Shown piece by piece: positions 44,969 to 52,519 of a DNA stretch of 64,000 bases. This DNA is from Amnibacterium flavum (GTDB lineage Bacteria > Actinomycetota > Actinomycetes > Actinomycetales > Microbacteriaceae). The DNA lies in the NCBI RefSeq assembly GCF_003097495.1, contig NZ_QEOP01000002.1:186001-250000 (forward strand), written 5' to 3'. Made by a program: the position numbers and the translations under genes. A model generated the notes under the pieces. That model was given only the letters and a program-made list of their open reading frames with translations, was not told the DNA's origin and made no database searches. How positions within the stretch are numbered: the first letter of the stretch is position 1; each line of letters starts with the position of its first letter.

Positions 44969-45079
44969 ATGACAAGGCGACTCTGGGAAACGATCCGCGC
45001 GAAGGTGGCATCGGATCGAGGCGACGTGCCCGGCTGGGTTCTCATCACGCTGATGACCGCCGGGCCCGACTTTACTCGG
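44969..45079 (+). pseudogene. Flp-pilin-like gene, 5' half, cut by the integrated element
   Basis: The first 31 codons run from the ATG at 44969 to the att core: a basic start, then DRGDVPGWVLITLMTAG, the beginning of a pilin-type hydrophobic helix. After 45063 the frame enters the element and stops at 45079 after GPDFTR. Joined to 56735-56819 the protein is 59 residues, ending AIRRVTAF, in the position of a small Flp/pilin-like subunit between tadC and tadE-type genes. Confidence 0.88.
45053..45063 (+). other. attL core (ATGACCGCCGG)
   Basis: Identical to 56724-56734. The core is within codons 29-32 of the pilin-like gene; flanks differ outside it. Confidence 0.85.
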
Positions 45080-45251
45080 TAAGCCTCTCGACGTACTCCT
45101 CGAGGTCCGTCCGGCGCACCCGGCGCGACTGCCCGATCTTGACGGAGCGGATCTCGCCGGCGGTGAGGAGCTCGTAGAACTTTGAGCGGCTGATCCGGAG
45201 GAGCGATGCGGCCTCGGCCGGGGTGTAGAGGAGCGGCCTCTCGCTAGTCAC
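45072..45251 (-). CDS. Excisionase-family helix-turn-helix protein (candidate recombination directionality factor)
   Basis: This 59-residue protein has the MerR-like excisionase helix-turn-helix: LYTPAEAASLLRISRSKFYE and a basic wing VKIGQSRRVRRTDLEEYV. The GTG at 45251 overlaps the RHH gene stop. It ends 8 bases from the attL core, the place where a directionality factor for the serine integrase could be coded. Serine-integrase directionality factors are diverse, so the role is inference. Confidence 0.72.
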   Translation of the reverse strand: MTSERPLLYTPAEAASLLRISRSKFYELLTAGEIRSVKIGQSRRVRRTDLEEYVERLTE

Positions 45252-45433
45252 CGCTCGGTCGCTGGTTGAGCGGCGCCGAGCGCAGCTTCGCGAATCCATC
45301 TAGCGACGGGGAGCGCGGCACGATCCGCCGCTTCGATGACGAGGGCATCCTCGGCCGCGGAGAACCGGACGTTTCGGACGCGGTCGCGAGGTTCGTCGGT
45401 TGGCGGCCTACCTCTGCCTCTTGCATCGGACAC
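45248..45433 (-). CDS. Small ribbon-helix-helix-like DNA-binding protein
   Basis: This 61-residue basic protein has VRNVRFSAAEDALVIEAADR and a helix AALPVARWIREAAL, the pattern of RHH/MobC-type small DNA-binding proteins. It is translationally coupled to the excisionase-like gene by a GTGA overlap. It could be the element's repressor or relaxosome-like accessory protein; no other repressor gene is seen. Confidence 0.6.
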   Translation of the reverse strand: MSDARGRGRPPTDEPRDRVRNVRFSAAEDALVIEAADRAALPVARWIREAALGAAQPATER

Positions 45434-45452
45434 GCGCTCAGCATATCGACCC

Positions 45453-45481
45453 TTGACAGTATTTAAAAGGTATTGTTTTAT
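45453..45481 (+). promoter_or_regulatory. Putative divergent promoter region, AT-rich
   Basis: TTGACA at 45453 is followed after 17 bases by TTTTAT, a sigma70-like pair pointing right, in a notably AT-rich patch (GTATTTAAAAGGTATTG). Confidence 0.45.
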
Positions 45482-45522
45482 TCAGAAGGGATCGCACGGG
45501 GCGGCCAACGGGAGGAACGGCA

Positions 45523-45711
45523 ATGGACATCAAGGGAATCAAGCGGACGGCCCAGCTGACGGGGGTTGGAGTCGACGAAGTGCTCGCCGCCGCGGGGCGC
45601 CTCATCGCTGCGGGATCGGGGCGTGGACGCTGGGTCCGCGTCGGCGGCTGGAGCCTCTACGCCGACGGGTCACTCGGGCGTTGGATCCCGAAGACCGGCG
45701 AGGTCATCTGA
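45523..45711 (+). CDS. Small element protein, unknown (62 residues)
   Basis: An ATG with a GGGAGGAAC ribosome site opens 62 codons; the product starts MDIKGIKRTAQLTGVGV and has a WVRVGGWSLYADGSLGRWIP core. No family is recognised. It lies divergent from the RHH/excisionase pair and is followed by a strong terminator, so it is probably a separate leftward-boundary transcript of the element, perhaps regulatory. Confidence 0.6.
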   Translation: MDIKGIKRTAQLTGVGVDEVLAAAGRLIAAGSGRGRWVRVGGWSLYADGSLGRWIPKTGEVI

Positions 45712-45724
45712 CCCCGAAACGACG

Positions 45725-45766
45725 AAAGGCCCCCACTCTCGCGAAGCGGCGAGGGCGGGGGCCTTT
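45725..45766 (+). terminator. Rho-independent terminator
   Basis: AAAGGCCCCC and GGGGGCCTTT are complementary arms with an inner CTCTCGC/GCGAGGG stem. Confidence 0.85.
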
Positions 45767-45952
45767 GCGTTTGAGTCACCGAGGCGATGCTCTGCCGTCC
45801 GCTATCGGCCGCTGGATGTCGGTGCGGGCGGGTAGGGCGACCAATTATGGGGTCCGGGCGCCGCGAAAGTCAGGTTTGGGGCTCGGCGTGTCGCGGGTCG
45901 ATCCGTGAGGCCCCACGGCTACCGTTAACGGCGTCTGACCCCGATACGACAA

Positions 45953-45977
45953 ATCCCGTTCCACAGAGGAACGGGAT
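45953..45977. terminator. Hairpin, possible terminator
   Basis: A perfect 10-bp stem ATCCCGTTCC/GGAACGGGAT has a 5-base loop, downstream of the leftward-reading tail genes. Confidence 0.6.
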
Positions 45978-46262
45978 AGCCGGGGGTTGCGAGTCGTGGT
46001 TTCTCAGGACGGCGGCTCGCTCCCTTGGTCACCGAGTACACCTAGCGATGGATATAAACGATGACAGGTAGACACTCTAGTTACGACACGCCGAGAATCA
46101 ATCCCGGATCGGTCAAGACCAATTTAGCGGGCGTTGCGGCGCCGCAACGGGATTGCGACACGTCGGCGTGTCCGAATCGACACAAACGTCGAGTCGAGTG
46201 GTATGCGACGTCGACCAAAGTCCTCGTCCTTCTCGGGAGGGCAAGCGGCGTAGCTTACGTGC

Positions 46263-47003
46263 TCATTCGCCTGATTCAGGACCTTCAGTAGGCGGCGTGT
46301 CGTTTTCGAGGAGGTTCTCGTTGGATGGTCCGGCGAGAGCCTCCTCGACTCGCGCGAGGCGCGCCTCGTGATTTTGCATGACCGGCAGGAGGGCGACTGC
46401 GAGGCGCTCGAAGCGGACGCCCACCGGGATTCTGTCGGCGTCGTACGAGACGAGCCAGTGCAAGCCGAGGTCATGGACCTCCTCCGCGATGAGGCCCCAC
46501 TCGATGTCCGCGTCCTCTCCCAGTTCCTCAACGGCCTGGATGTAGCGGAACGTCACGAGGCGCAGCGCGAGCACGGCGTCGAGAGGGGCGGTCGCTGACG
46601 CTATGTCCTGTTTGAAGCGCCGCGAGCTCGCGACGTGACCGAGGCGCCCGTCGACTGTCGTGGCGTATGTGGCGTAATAGGAACTCGTCAGGAGGGTCGT
46701 CGGGACCGTCGGCGCACGCAGTGCGCCGACGACGGATAGGTCGCCGCTCGCGCTGACGTTGCCGGGTGCGATGTTGCCCGGGCTCGAGACCTTCGAGTCG
46801 ATCTCCGTCTTCGTGTATGAGTTCGCGGAGATTGCCTCTGAGACGGTGGCCGTGATGTTCGCAAGGGCCCGCTGAACCTGATCGACGAGTCCTGCGATGG
46901 ACGTGCCGGTCGGCTTCTCGAGGTCTCGAAGCCGCCGGTTGACCTCCCTGAACATATCGATAATCGGCGCCATGCCATCGCCGCGAGGTGTGGGATTTCC
47001 CAT
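46263..47003 (-). CDS. Tail fibre/tip protein with S74 intramolecular chaperone domain
   Basis: This 246-residue protein has an N-terminal coiled region (MFREVNRRLRDLE) and a middle collagen-like linker (GNIAPGNVSASGDLSV). A C-terminal Peptidase S74 chaperone domain follows: SSRRFKQDI, the WGLIAEEVHDLG motif, and NHEARLARVEEAL. S74 domains help trimeric fibres fold and cleave themselves off. The ATG at 47003 has an AGGAG ribosome site nine bases upstream; an earlier in-frame GTG is weaker. It would be a receptor-binding or tip protein. Confidence 0.8.
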   Translation of the reverse strand: MGNPTPRGDGMAPIIDMFREVNRRLRDLEKPTGTSIAGLVDQVQRALANITATVSEAISANSYTKTEIDSKVSSPGNIAPGNVSASGDLSVVGALRAPTVPTTLLTSSYYATYATTVDGRLGHVASSRRFKQDIASATAPLDAVLALRLVTFRYIQAVEELGEDADIEWGLIAEEVHDLGLHWLVSYDADRIPVGVRFERLAVALLPVMQNHEARLARVEEALAGPSNENLLENDTPPTEGPESGE

Positions 47004-47045
47004 GATTTGAGACTCCTTCGGTGTCACTACGTCGGGGACGCGGGC

Positions 47046-48761
47046 TTATGTGGTCATGCCAGCAGCGGCGCGAGCGAACTCGCGCCCGAACTTCCGGCCG
47101 ACGACCCGGGGGTCCTCGTCGCGAAGTTCGATGTTGTTGATCACCTGAGGCGCGCGGTCGCCAGCGTGGAACGCCGCGGCCAGGCGGTCCATGCTGGCGT
47201 CGGAGAGGGCGCCCACGCCGCCGGGAGTGATTTCCGGCGAGCGAGGGGCGGCCGGCATCGTCGGGATGAGAGCGGCCGACGCCCGCTCGACGAGCGGTGC
47301 GCCGTCCTCGAGGCCGAGGGCCATTCCCTTGGCGCTGTTGAGACCCATGCCAAACATCAGGCGTGAGGGAGAGTGAATCCCTAGAAAAGTCGTCACGCCC
47401 TTCACGGCGTCCCTGATGGGGTCAAGAACTGCGCGGGCCACCGCGGATGCCATGCTCCGGGCGCCGTCGATGAAGCCCTGAATCGTGTTCCGACCGATGT
47501 CGTAAAGCTGCTGACCGAATGCCGTCACAGTGCGGACGGCGTTGCCGACGCCGGATCCGAGGCTGAGGAAAAACCCAACGGTTGCGGAGATGGCTTCGCC
47601 GAGGCTTCCCGTCAAGTTGGAGATCTTCCCAACGAACTGCTCGGCTGACGTGTCGCCAGCCAGGAACGACATAAGCGCTCCGACTTCCGTAAAGAAGCTC
47701 CCGGTGCTGGCGGCGGCATCGATCATGAGCGGCGCGAGGGTAATCAATGCGGTCGTGATCGGCGGGATCGCTTCAATGGCGAGACGGATCAGTTCGGGGA
47801 TTAGCGGAACGACAGCGTCGATTAGTTCGAGGAACGCCGGAACAGACGCGGCGATACCGCTGGCGAGTTGAGGGCCTGCCGTGGCCACAATCTGATTCAG
47901 GACGGGGACAAGCTTGTCGTTCGCCAGCGTTGCCAACTGGGTCATCACGGGAAGAAGGGCGGTCCCCAACGTGGTCTGCGCTTCCGTGAACGACGCGGCG
48001 AGGATCCGTTGCTGGTTTGCCAGCCCACCGGACGTGCGCTCAAAGTCGCCTTGGACATCCGTCGTCTGAGCGAAGATTGCGGCCTGGGCGGCTAGAACGC
48101 GTTGCTGTTGAGTGAGGGCGTCGGTGCCGTCGTAGATGCCGAGCTCCATCGCCTGCGCTCGTAGGGTCGCGTCGTCGAGGAGGATGCCGAACTGCCGCAG
48201 CGGTTCGGCCTCTCCGCGGAGGCCGGCGGCGAGCGCTTCGGTGGCGGTCGCCGTGTCGACGTTGAAGAACGACGAAATATCGGTCGCGAGCCCCGAAAGA
48301 TGTGTCGAGAAGTTGAAGAGGTCGGATCCGGCGAGACCCGCCGCCTTGCCGTAAACCCCGAAGGTCTGAGCACCCGCCAAGGCGGCCTGTTGCGTTTGAC
48401 CGAGCTCGGTGGCCCCGCGGCTGGCCCACTGCTCTAGAAGAGATGCGCTCTCAGCGCCGAAAACCTGGCCGATTGCGGCTTTAGTCTCCGCGAGGTTGCC
48501 AGCTAGGTCGACGCCAACCCTGGCGTAGTCAAAACCTGTGCTCACGGCGTCGCCGATGAGGTTTCCGATGCCGAGTGCAGCGATCGCCCCGGCTAGGGGC
48601 GCGGCAAACTTGCCGATTCCGGCGACAAGGCTCCCGCCCAGCCTCTTGCTGCCGTCGTCGCCGGCGCCGTCAAAGGCGGGGCTTGTTTCTTTTCCGAGGG
48701 CACTGGCGAATCCCTTCGCCGAGGGAATGATCGTCAGGGTCGCGTAACCGACATTCGACAT
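47046..48761 (-). CDS. Phage tail tape measure protein (short)
   Basis: This 571-residue protein has the tape-measure pattern: IIPSAKGFASALGKETSPAF at the N-terminus by landmark PSAKGF, long Ala/Thr-rich helices with hydrophobic tracts, and a C-terminal FLGIHSPSRLMFGMG. It is short for a siphophage tape measure, so the encoded tail would be short. It lies between the chaperone candidate and the S74 fibre; the usual minor tail genes are absent. Confidence 0.85.
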   Translation of the reverse strand: MSNVGYATLTIIPSAKGFASALGKETSPAFDGAGDDGSKRLGGSLVAGIGKFAAPLAGAIAALGIGNLIGDAVSTGFDYARVGVDLAGNLAETKAAIGQVFGAESASLLEQWASRGATELGQTQQAALAGAQTFGVYGKAAGLAGSDLFNFSTHLSGLATDISSFFNVDTATATEALAAGLRGEAEPLRQFGILLDDATLRAQAMELGIYDGTDALTQQQRVLAAQAAIFAQTTDVQGDFERTSGGLANQQRILAASFTEAQTTLGTALLPVMTQLATLANDKLVPVLNQIVATAGPQLASGIAASVPAFLELIDAVVPLIPELIRLAIEAIPPITTALITLAPLMIDAAASTGSFFTEVGALMSFLAGDTSAEQFVGKISNLTGSLGEAISATVGFFLSLGSGVGNAVRTVTAFGQQLYDIGRNTIQGFIDGARSMASAVARAVLDPIRDAVKGVTTFLGIHSPSRLMFGMGLNSAKGMALGLEDGAPLVERASAALIPTMPAAPRSPEITPGGVGALSDASMDRLAAAFHAGDRAPQVINNIELRDEDPRVVGRKFGREFARAAAGMTT

Positions 48762-48763
48762 AT

Positions 48764-48783
48764 GGGGCCTTTCGGGAGGCCCC
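48764..48783 (-). promoter_or_regulatory. Hairpin just before the tape-measure start
   Basis: GGGGCCT-CCCGAA-AGGCCCC lies two bases before the start codon; it covers the AAAGG ribosome site. Confidence 0.5.
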
Positions 48784-48807
48784 GCCAGGCGCGCGAGTGC
48801 ACGCCAA

Positions 48808-48837
48808 AGAGCCCGGCCTCGGGTGAGGACGGGCTCT
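48808..48837 (-). terminator. Strong hairpin between chaperone and tape-measure genes
   Basis: AGAGCCCG/CGGGCTCT (8 bp) encloses an inner CCTC-GGGT-GAGG stem. It may attenuate transcription into the tape measure. Confidence 0.65.
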
Positions 48838-48857
48838 GCGCGGGTGGGGGCGGGGGG

Positions 48858-49280
48858 TTAGGAGTGGGAGATGAGGTCGCGGAACGCGGCGTCGACGGCC
48901 TCGCGTTCAGCACGGGGGAGCCGCTCGGGAGGAATCGTGCGAGCGATGTACTCGCCCGCAGCTACCCCCATCGATGTCGCAAACTCGGCGATCGCGTCGT
49001 TCGCGGGCTGGATCGTAAGGAACCGCCTTAGCGAAGCAGGCGCGAGAATCCGTGCGTAAAGCTGATCCGGCCGCCGGAACGCCGCCGCCTGGAAGGTGGG
49101 GATGTCGGCTGCCGTTTCAGGTAGCTCGAGGCCCGGAACCCAGTCGGCGGGCTCGCGGACGTGGAAGGTCTCGCCCCAGGCTTCGAACTCGACGGGGTAG
49201 CCGTTGATCGGCGGGGGATTCGATTCCCCCAAGTGGCGTGCGGCTAGGGAGACAAGCAGCACGAAGGAAATTTCGAACAC
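48858..49280 (-). CDS. Candidate tail assembly chaperone
   Basis: This 140-residue protein lies directly before the tape measure, the usual place of tail assembly chaperones. Its GYPVEFEAWGETFHVREPADWVPGLEL region, by landmark FEAWGETFHV, resembles the start of small actinophage chaperones, followed by helical sequence ending FRDLISHS. The GTG at 49280 has a GAGGAG ribosome site. No frameshift extension is possible before the tape measure start, since a strong hairpin intervenes. The call is by position and weak resemblance. Confidence 0.55.
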   Translation of the reverse strand: MFEISFVLLVSLAARHLGESNPPPINGYPVEFEAWGETFHVREPADWVPGLELPETAADIPTFQAAAFRRPDQLYARILAPASLRRFLTIQPANDAIAEFATSMGVAAGEYIARTIPPERLPRAEREAVDAAFRDLISHS

Positions 49281-49622
49281 GGAGGCGCTCCTCAGAGATG
49301 GCTCTGACAAATGCCAGACGGATTGTTCAGGCGCTTTGCGCGACGTGCTTTGCGGCTACCCATCACGGATATGAGGGCGGGCGTGGGCCGTTTGGCCGAG
49401 ATTGGGGCGAAATAGCCCCCTTGCCGTCGGTAATCTCAGGCGGTCGCGGCAGGAGAATAGCCTGATCAGCCGGTCGAAAGGCTTCAGCGGAGCATGCGAA
49501 AAACAGATAGTCATGCGCATCGACCGGGAGACGCTATGCCCAACCGGACTTCTAGGAGAGGGGGGAGGGGAGGGGGGTGCCAGGGAGTCCTTCCCCCGCG
49601 GGGTGATCGCTAGGCTCCGTGC
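49281..49622. other. Intergenic stretch with G-rich tract
   Basis: 341 bases without a convincing gene, between leftward tail genes and rightward membrane genes. It contains a G6-A-G4-A-G6 tract (49560-49577), which could form a G-quadruplex, and the -10 element for the next gene. Confidence 0.55.
49611..49616 (+). promoter_or_regulatory. -10 element of leaderless element gene
   Basis: TAGGCT lies six bases before the ATG at 49623. Confidence 0.6.
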
Positions 49623-50174
49623 ATGGCCGACAAGCGCGGCCGCACCAGACGCGGGCGGCTCATTCGACGACTTATCATCGCGGTGGCGATTGTGGTTGCG
49701 ATCGTGATTGCCGTGATCGTCGTAGCTCCCGAAGTTCCGGGCTACCGGATGACTCTCGACGGAGCCGCGCTACTCGCCACGCTCTATCCGATCGGCGTAC
49801 TCGCCGCGATCGTCGACGTCCGTGCGATCACTCGAGAGCCCCGGGTGCGAGTTCGCAAGTCCATAAAGAAGGTCGGCTTCGCCCTATACAGCAGGCCCTC
49901 TGCGGGAATGATCGCCGTCCTGTCGCTGCCCGCATTTATGTCTGTATGGCCTCTTGCGAACGCTGTTGCGACGGGCGTGGCACCGAAGGGGTGGCTGGTG
50001 GCTTTCGTCGGTCTCTCTGGAACGCTCCTGCTTGGCAGTCTCTCCGCCTTCGTGATTGAGCTCGTGTGGCTCGCCTTCAAGGCGGACGTGTCCGCAGATG
50101 GTGCGACGACGCCACCGCCCAAACGGCCGCCTAACCCTCCGAACGGTGGGCGACGAGGGAGGAAGAAGCGCTAG
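49623..50174 (+). CDS. Multi-pass membrane protein, unknown (cargo candidate)
   Basis: This 183-residue protein starts with a basic stretch and a long hydrophobic helix (IIAVAIVVAIVIAVIVVAP), then about three more membrane segments and a Pro/Arg/Lys-rich cytoplasmic tail. It is transcribed rightward, against the surrounding genes, from a leaderless promoter like those of host genes. This suggests it is expressed in the integrated state. Superinfection exclusion or a host-benefit function is possible but is inference. Confidence 0.65.
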   Translation: MADKRGRTRRGRLIRRLIIAVAIVVAIVIAVIVVAPEVPGYRMTLDGAALLATLYPIGVLAAIVDVRAITREPRVRVRKSIKKVGFALYSRPSAGMIAVLSLPAFMSVWPLANAVATGVAPKGWLVAFVGLSGTLLLGSLSAFVIELVWLAFKADVSADGATTPPPKRPPNPPNGGRRGRKKR

Positions 50175-50206
50175 GCCGACTCTCTGGTCGGCGAGTAAGC
50201 CGTCCT

Positions 50207-50791
50207 ATGCTGGCGATCGTGTTCGATCCCATCTCTACAGTCATCGCTGTCGCCGCTGTACTCATCTCCTGGCGGGCGTACGTACTGACCAAGCGTGCCC
50301 CCCGAGAGGCGCGGCAGGCCACGCTGCGGGATCAGCTACGGGCGGTACTGGAGCCAGCGCTCGAGGAACTGAATGAGCACCTCTCGGAAATCGAGAGAGG
50401 ACACGATGTAGGCGAAAGCTGGGCTGCTGTCACCGCCGCGGACAAACTCCTGGGAAGCATAGGATCCCGTCAGACTGACCCATTGCCGATGCAGGCTTTC
50501 CATTCGCAAACGCAGTCAGGTCTGGGGCTCGCGGAGGCCCAGTGGTCGAGCGCGCGTCACTCGCAATGGGCGTTCTCGGTAATGGCGGCGGACCTGGCCG
50601 ACTGGGAGCGAAAGGATGCGAGCGGCCCCGCATTGAAAGAGGGAATCGCGCAAGGGCGCACGGAACTCGAGCGGTTGCGACGTGAGAGGGACGCTGCAAT
50701 CTCTCGACTGTCGTCGGCATTGAAAACGGCTATAGCCAGAGTGGAGAAAGAGATCCAAGTGCTGGACAAGGCTGACGTGCGCGGACGCTAG
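50207..50791 (+). CDS. Membrane-anchored helical protein, unknown (cargo candidate)
   Basis: This 194-residue protein has one N-terminal hydrophobic helix (FDPISTVIAVAAVLISW), then long charged helices with coiled-coil character (LRDQLRAVLEPALEELNEHL; ELERLRRERDAAISRLSSAL). The topology resembles that of some phage-exclusion or stress proteins, but no family is recognised. It is 32 bases after the membrane protein gene and converges with the HNH gene, overlapping its end by 62 bases. Confidence 0.65.
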   Translation: MLAIVFDPISTVIAVAAVLISWRAYVLTKRAPREARQATLRDQLRAVLEPALEELNEHLSEIERGHDVGESWAAVTAADKLLGSIGSRQTDPLPMQAFHSQTQSGLGLAEAQWSSARHSQWAFSVMAADLADWERKDASGPALKEGIAQGRTELERLRRERDAAISRLSSALKTAIARVEKEIQVLDKADVRGR

Positions 50792-51188
50792 TCCCTTTTC
50801 CGGTCACGTATTCGCCAGAGAATACGGATCGGGCGGCGCCTGGGTGCTCCTCGGCAGGGCGGTTCCGCGTTGCCCGTGCGCTGCGAGCGGCGTGTCCCTC
50901 TGCGCTTGACTTACGAGCGTGGCAAAAGGCGCAAAGGGCCTGGAGGTTGGCGAGTCGGTGATCGTCGCCCGCGACGATGTGATCGACCTGATTCGCCGGG
51001 GCGCCGCATCGCCCGCCCGTGGAGAAGACAGCCTGGCAGCGATAGCCGTCTCGGCGGAGGACGACGAGACGAAGACCTTGCCAGTTCGGGGGCAGGCGGT
51101 CGCGCCGATCTGAGTTCGCCCAGCCCACTAGCTCGCCGCGGAGGACATGAACGATGTCGTCGATCTGCCCTCGCCGACGTTGGCGCAC
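50730..51188 (-). CDS. HNH endonuclease
   Basis: This 152-residue protein contains an HNH domain: RLVVLRRDGYRCQ, a second zinc cysteine in GGRC, VDHIVAG, NLQALC and CHARKSS. Such nucleases commonly sit beside terminase genes and help DNA packaging, or act as homing enzymes. The C-terminal 30 residues overlap the convergent gene and lie outside the domain. No terminase is seen next to it, which is unusual. Confidence 0.82.
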   Translation of the reverse strand: MRQRRRGQIDDIVHVLRGELVGWANSDRRDRLPPNWQGLRLVVLRRDGYRCQAVFSTGGRCGAPANQVDHIVAGDDHRLANLQALCAFCHARKSSAEGHAARSARATRNRPAEEHPGAARSVFSGEYVTGKGTSVRARQPCPALGSLSPLWL

Positions 51189-51622
51189 CTGACGGGCTGA
51201 CGACGCCGGGGCCGTGGCGTCGCGCGGCCGTCAATCAGGGCGTCCGCCTCGCGGCGGCGAGTGTGTCGGGAACGCGTAGGATCGCCCTCACGGCGACACA
51301 TCTTGACGACGGGCCGATTCGGGCGGGCGGGTAACCAGGCGCCGCAACCTCCGGCACACGCAACGACATAGCCACTCTGCGGAGCCGTCGGCGGGCCTTG
51401 AACGGCAGAGTGCTGGGCCCGCTCGAGGATCTGCTCGGTGACTCGCTCCCGAATGTGCAGGCGGCGAGCCAGCGGCGACAGCTCCCTCCAATCAGCCGAA
51501 CTGTGTGGCGCGCGGATACCCGCCGGGGTCAGGGCTGCGGAGCGGGCAGAGGAGAACTGAATCGTGGTCGATAACGCCCGCTCGATGCGGCGAGCGAGGG
51601 CGGGGCTGATGTCGTTGGTCAC
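51128..51622 (-). CDS. Hypothetical element protein (164 residues)
   Basis: The GTG at 51622 has an AAGGA ribosome site. The product is basic, with a helical N-terminus (ISPALARRIERALSTTI) and a cysteine pair in CAGGCGAWLP with another Cys in VKMCRREGD, a possible zinc site. Its end overlaps the HNH start by 61 bases in another frame. It may be a small DNA-binding or regulatory protein; no family is recognised. Confidence 0.5.
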   Translation of the reverse strand: MTNDISPALARRIERALSTTIQFSSARSAALTPAGIRAPHSSADWRELSPLARRLHIRERVTEQILERAQHSAVQGPPTAPQSGYVVACAGGCGAWLPARPNRPVVKMCRREGDPTRSRHTRRREADALIDGRATPRPRRRQPVRCANVGEGRSTTSFMSSAAS

Positions 51623-51683
51623 TGGTGTCCTTTTGGGGGTGTGCCCCGCCCGGGCGCGGACCGAGCGGGGCAAGCTGGAGTGT

Positions 51684-51980
51684 TTAGCGCGAGAGCGCGC
51701 GCTCGAGTCCGCGACGCACGTAAGCGAGGTAGTCCGCCGTCTTCGTCAGGGCGTCCTCACCGGCCATGACGGACGCGCGCAGCGCGAGCCGGCGGCTGTC
51801 GATGACGGTGGACCCGGTCGGGTCGGAATGCTCGCCCTTCGAGCGCTCGGTCGTGTCCTCGCGTGGCTTCGGCGAGTGCGAGGGCATCCACTGGGCGTCC
51901 TCAGCGGTGGCGAGCGAGGCGGCGAGCCGGAAGGCCTCTTCCGCAGCGAGCCGAAGAGACGGGGGAAGTTCTGTCGACAT
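51684..51980 (-). CDS. Small actinophage-type protein, unknown (98 residues)
   Basis: This 98-residue protein has a PSLRLAAEEAFRLAASLAT helix, an acidic/basic middle (KPREDTTERSKGEHSDPT) and a second helix with RRLALRASVMAG. The TERSKGEHSDPT-type core is, to my recollection, found in small proteins of actinobacteriophages, without known function. It starts with a GAGAGGA ribosome site and belongs to the run of small leftward genes. Confidence 0.6.
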   Translation of the reverse strand: MSTELPPSLRLAAEEAFRLAASLATAEDAQWMPSHSPKPREDTTERSKGEHSDPTGSTVIDSRRLALRASVMAGEDALTKTADYLAYVRRGLERALSR

Positions 51981-51990
51981 GGTGTTCCTC

Positions 51991-52179
51991 TCAGAATCCC
52001 GCGGAGCGCGCCGAACGTCGGGCGATGCGTTGAGTTGCTTCGGGAAGGTTTTCGATGGCGAGCATCGGGATCGGATCGGACTGTTCGTCGGCGCCGAAGC
52101 CTTCCGCTCGGAGGTGGACGACGTTCTCGCCGCCCATCTCCGCCGGCCGGACGATCGGGGCGTCAGGTTCCGCGGTCAC
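51991..52179 (-). CDS. Small element protein (62 residues)
   Basis: The GTG at 52179 overlaps the stop of the 45-residue gene (GTGA), so translation is likely coupled. The product is short, acidic at the start and basic at the end (ATQRIARRSARSAGF). No family is recognised. Confidence 0.45.
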   Translation of the reverse strand: MTAEPDAPIVRPAEMGGENVVHLRAEGFGADEQSDPIPMLAIENLPEATQRIARRSARSAGF

Positions 52180-52313
52180 GGGATCGACACCGCCTCGGAC
52201 TCGCGACGCTGCCGTTCGGCTTCGATGTACTGCTCAACGGTCATCCCGCGCCTCTCGGCTGCGCGCTCGACGATCAGGCGAGCGGCGGGCCGAAGGTGGA
52301 CTTGGTCGGTCAT
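52176..52313 (-). CDS. Small element protein (45 residues)
   Basis: A 45-codon frame from the ATG at 52313 encodes MTDQVHLRPAARLIVERA and a basic helix (MTVEQYIEAERQRRE), suggestive of a small DNA-binding or RHH-like protein. It overlaps both neighbours by 3-4 bases, as in a coupled run of genes. Confidence 0.5.
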   Translation of the reverse strand: MTDQVHLRPAARLIVERAAERRGMTVEQYIEAERQRRESEAVSIP

Positions 52314-52519
52314 CGCCGGGCCTCCCTAACGATGCGGTCCAGGAAGGCGTCCTCGGCCTGGCGCGCCTCGTAGCTGGCTCGGAGCTCGTTGGCGGTCAGG
52401 GGAGCGGTACCGCGCTCGGCGGCGTCGTCCCGGGCACTGCCCCCCGTGCCTTTCGCGAGTTCCTCGGCGGTCATGGCGGCCACCTCCGAAACCGCTTTCG
52501 CTACGCGGTCGTCGGTCAC
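52310..52519 (-). CDS. Small element protein (69 residues)
   Basis: The GTG at 52519 overlaps the stop of the 262-residue gene (GTGA). The product is a charged helical protein starting MTDDRVAKAVSEVAAMTAEE and ending RIVREARR. No family is recognised. It is the second gene of the coupled run. Confidence 0.5.
   Translation of the reverse strand: MTDDRVAKAVSEVAAMTAEELAKGTGGSARDDAAERGTAPLTANELRASYEARQAEDAFLDRIVREARR

Larger units (their letters stand above)
45712..46262. other. Gene-poor stretch of the element
   Basis: 550 bases without a convincing gene. It holds the terminator at 45725, the hairpin at 45953 and two copies of a TCTGACCCCGA-(A/T)-ACGAC block (45707 and 45934), each followed by an inverted repeat. 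A frame at 46061-46291 (76 codons, hydrophobic end) has unbiased codon use and is not called. Confidence 0.6.

Noticed and set aside
46061-46291. 76-codon rightward frame with hydrophobic end
   Set aside because: No codon bias, no ribosome site and it overlaps the end of the fibre gene.
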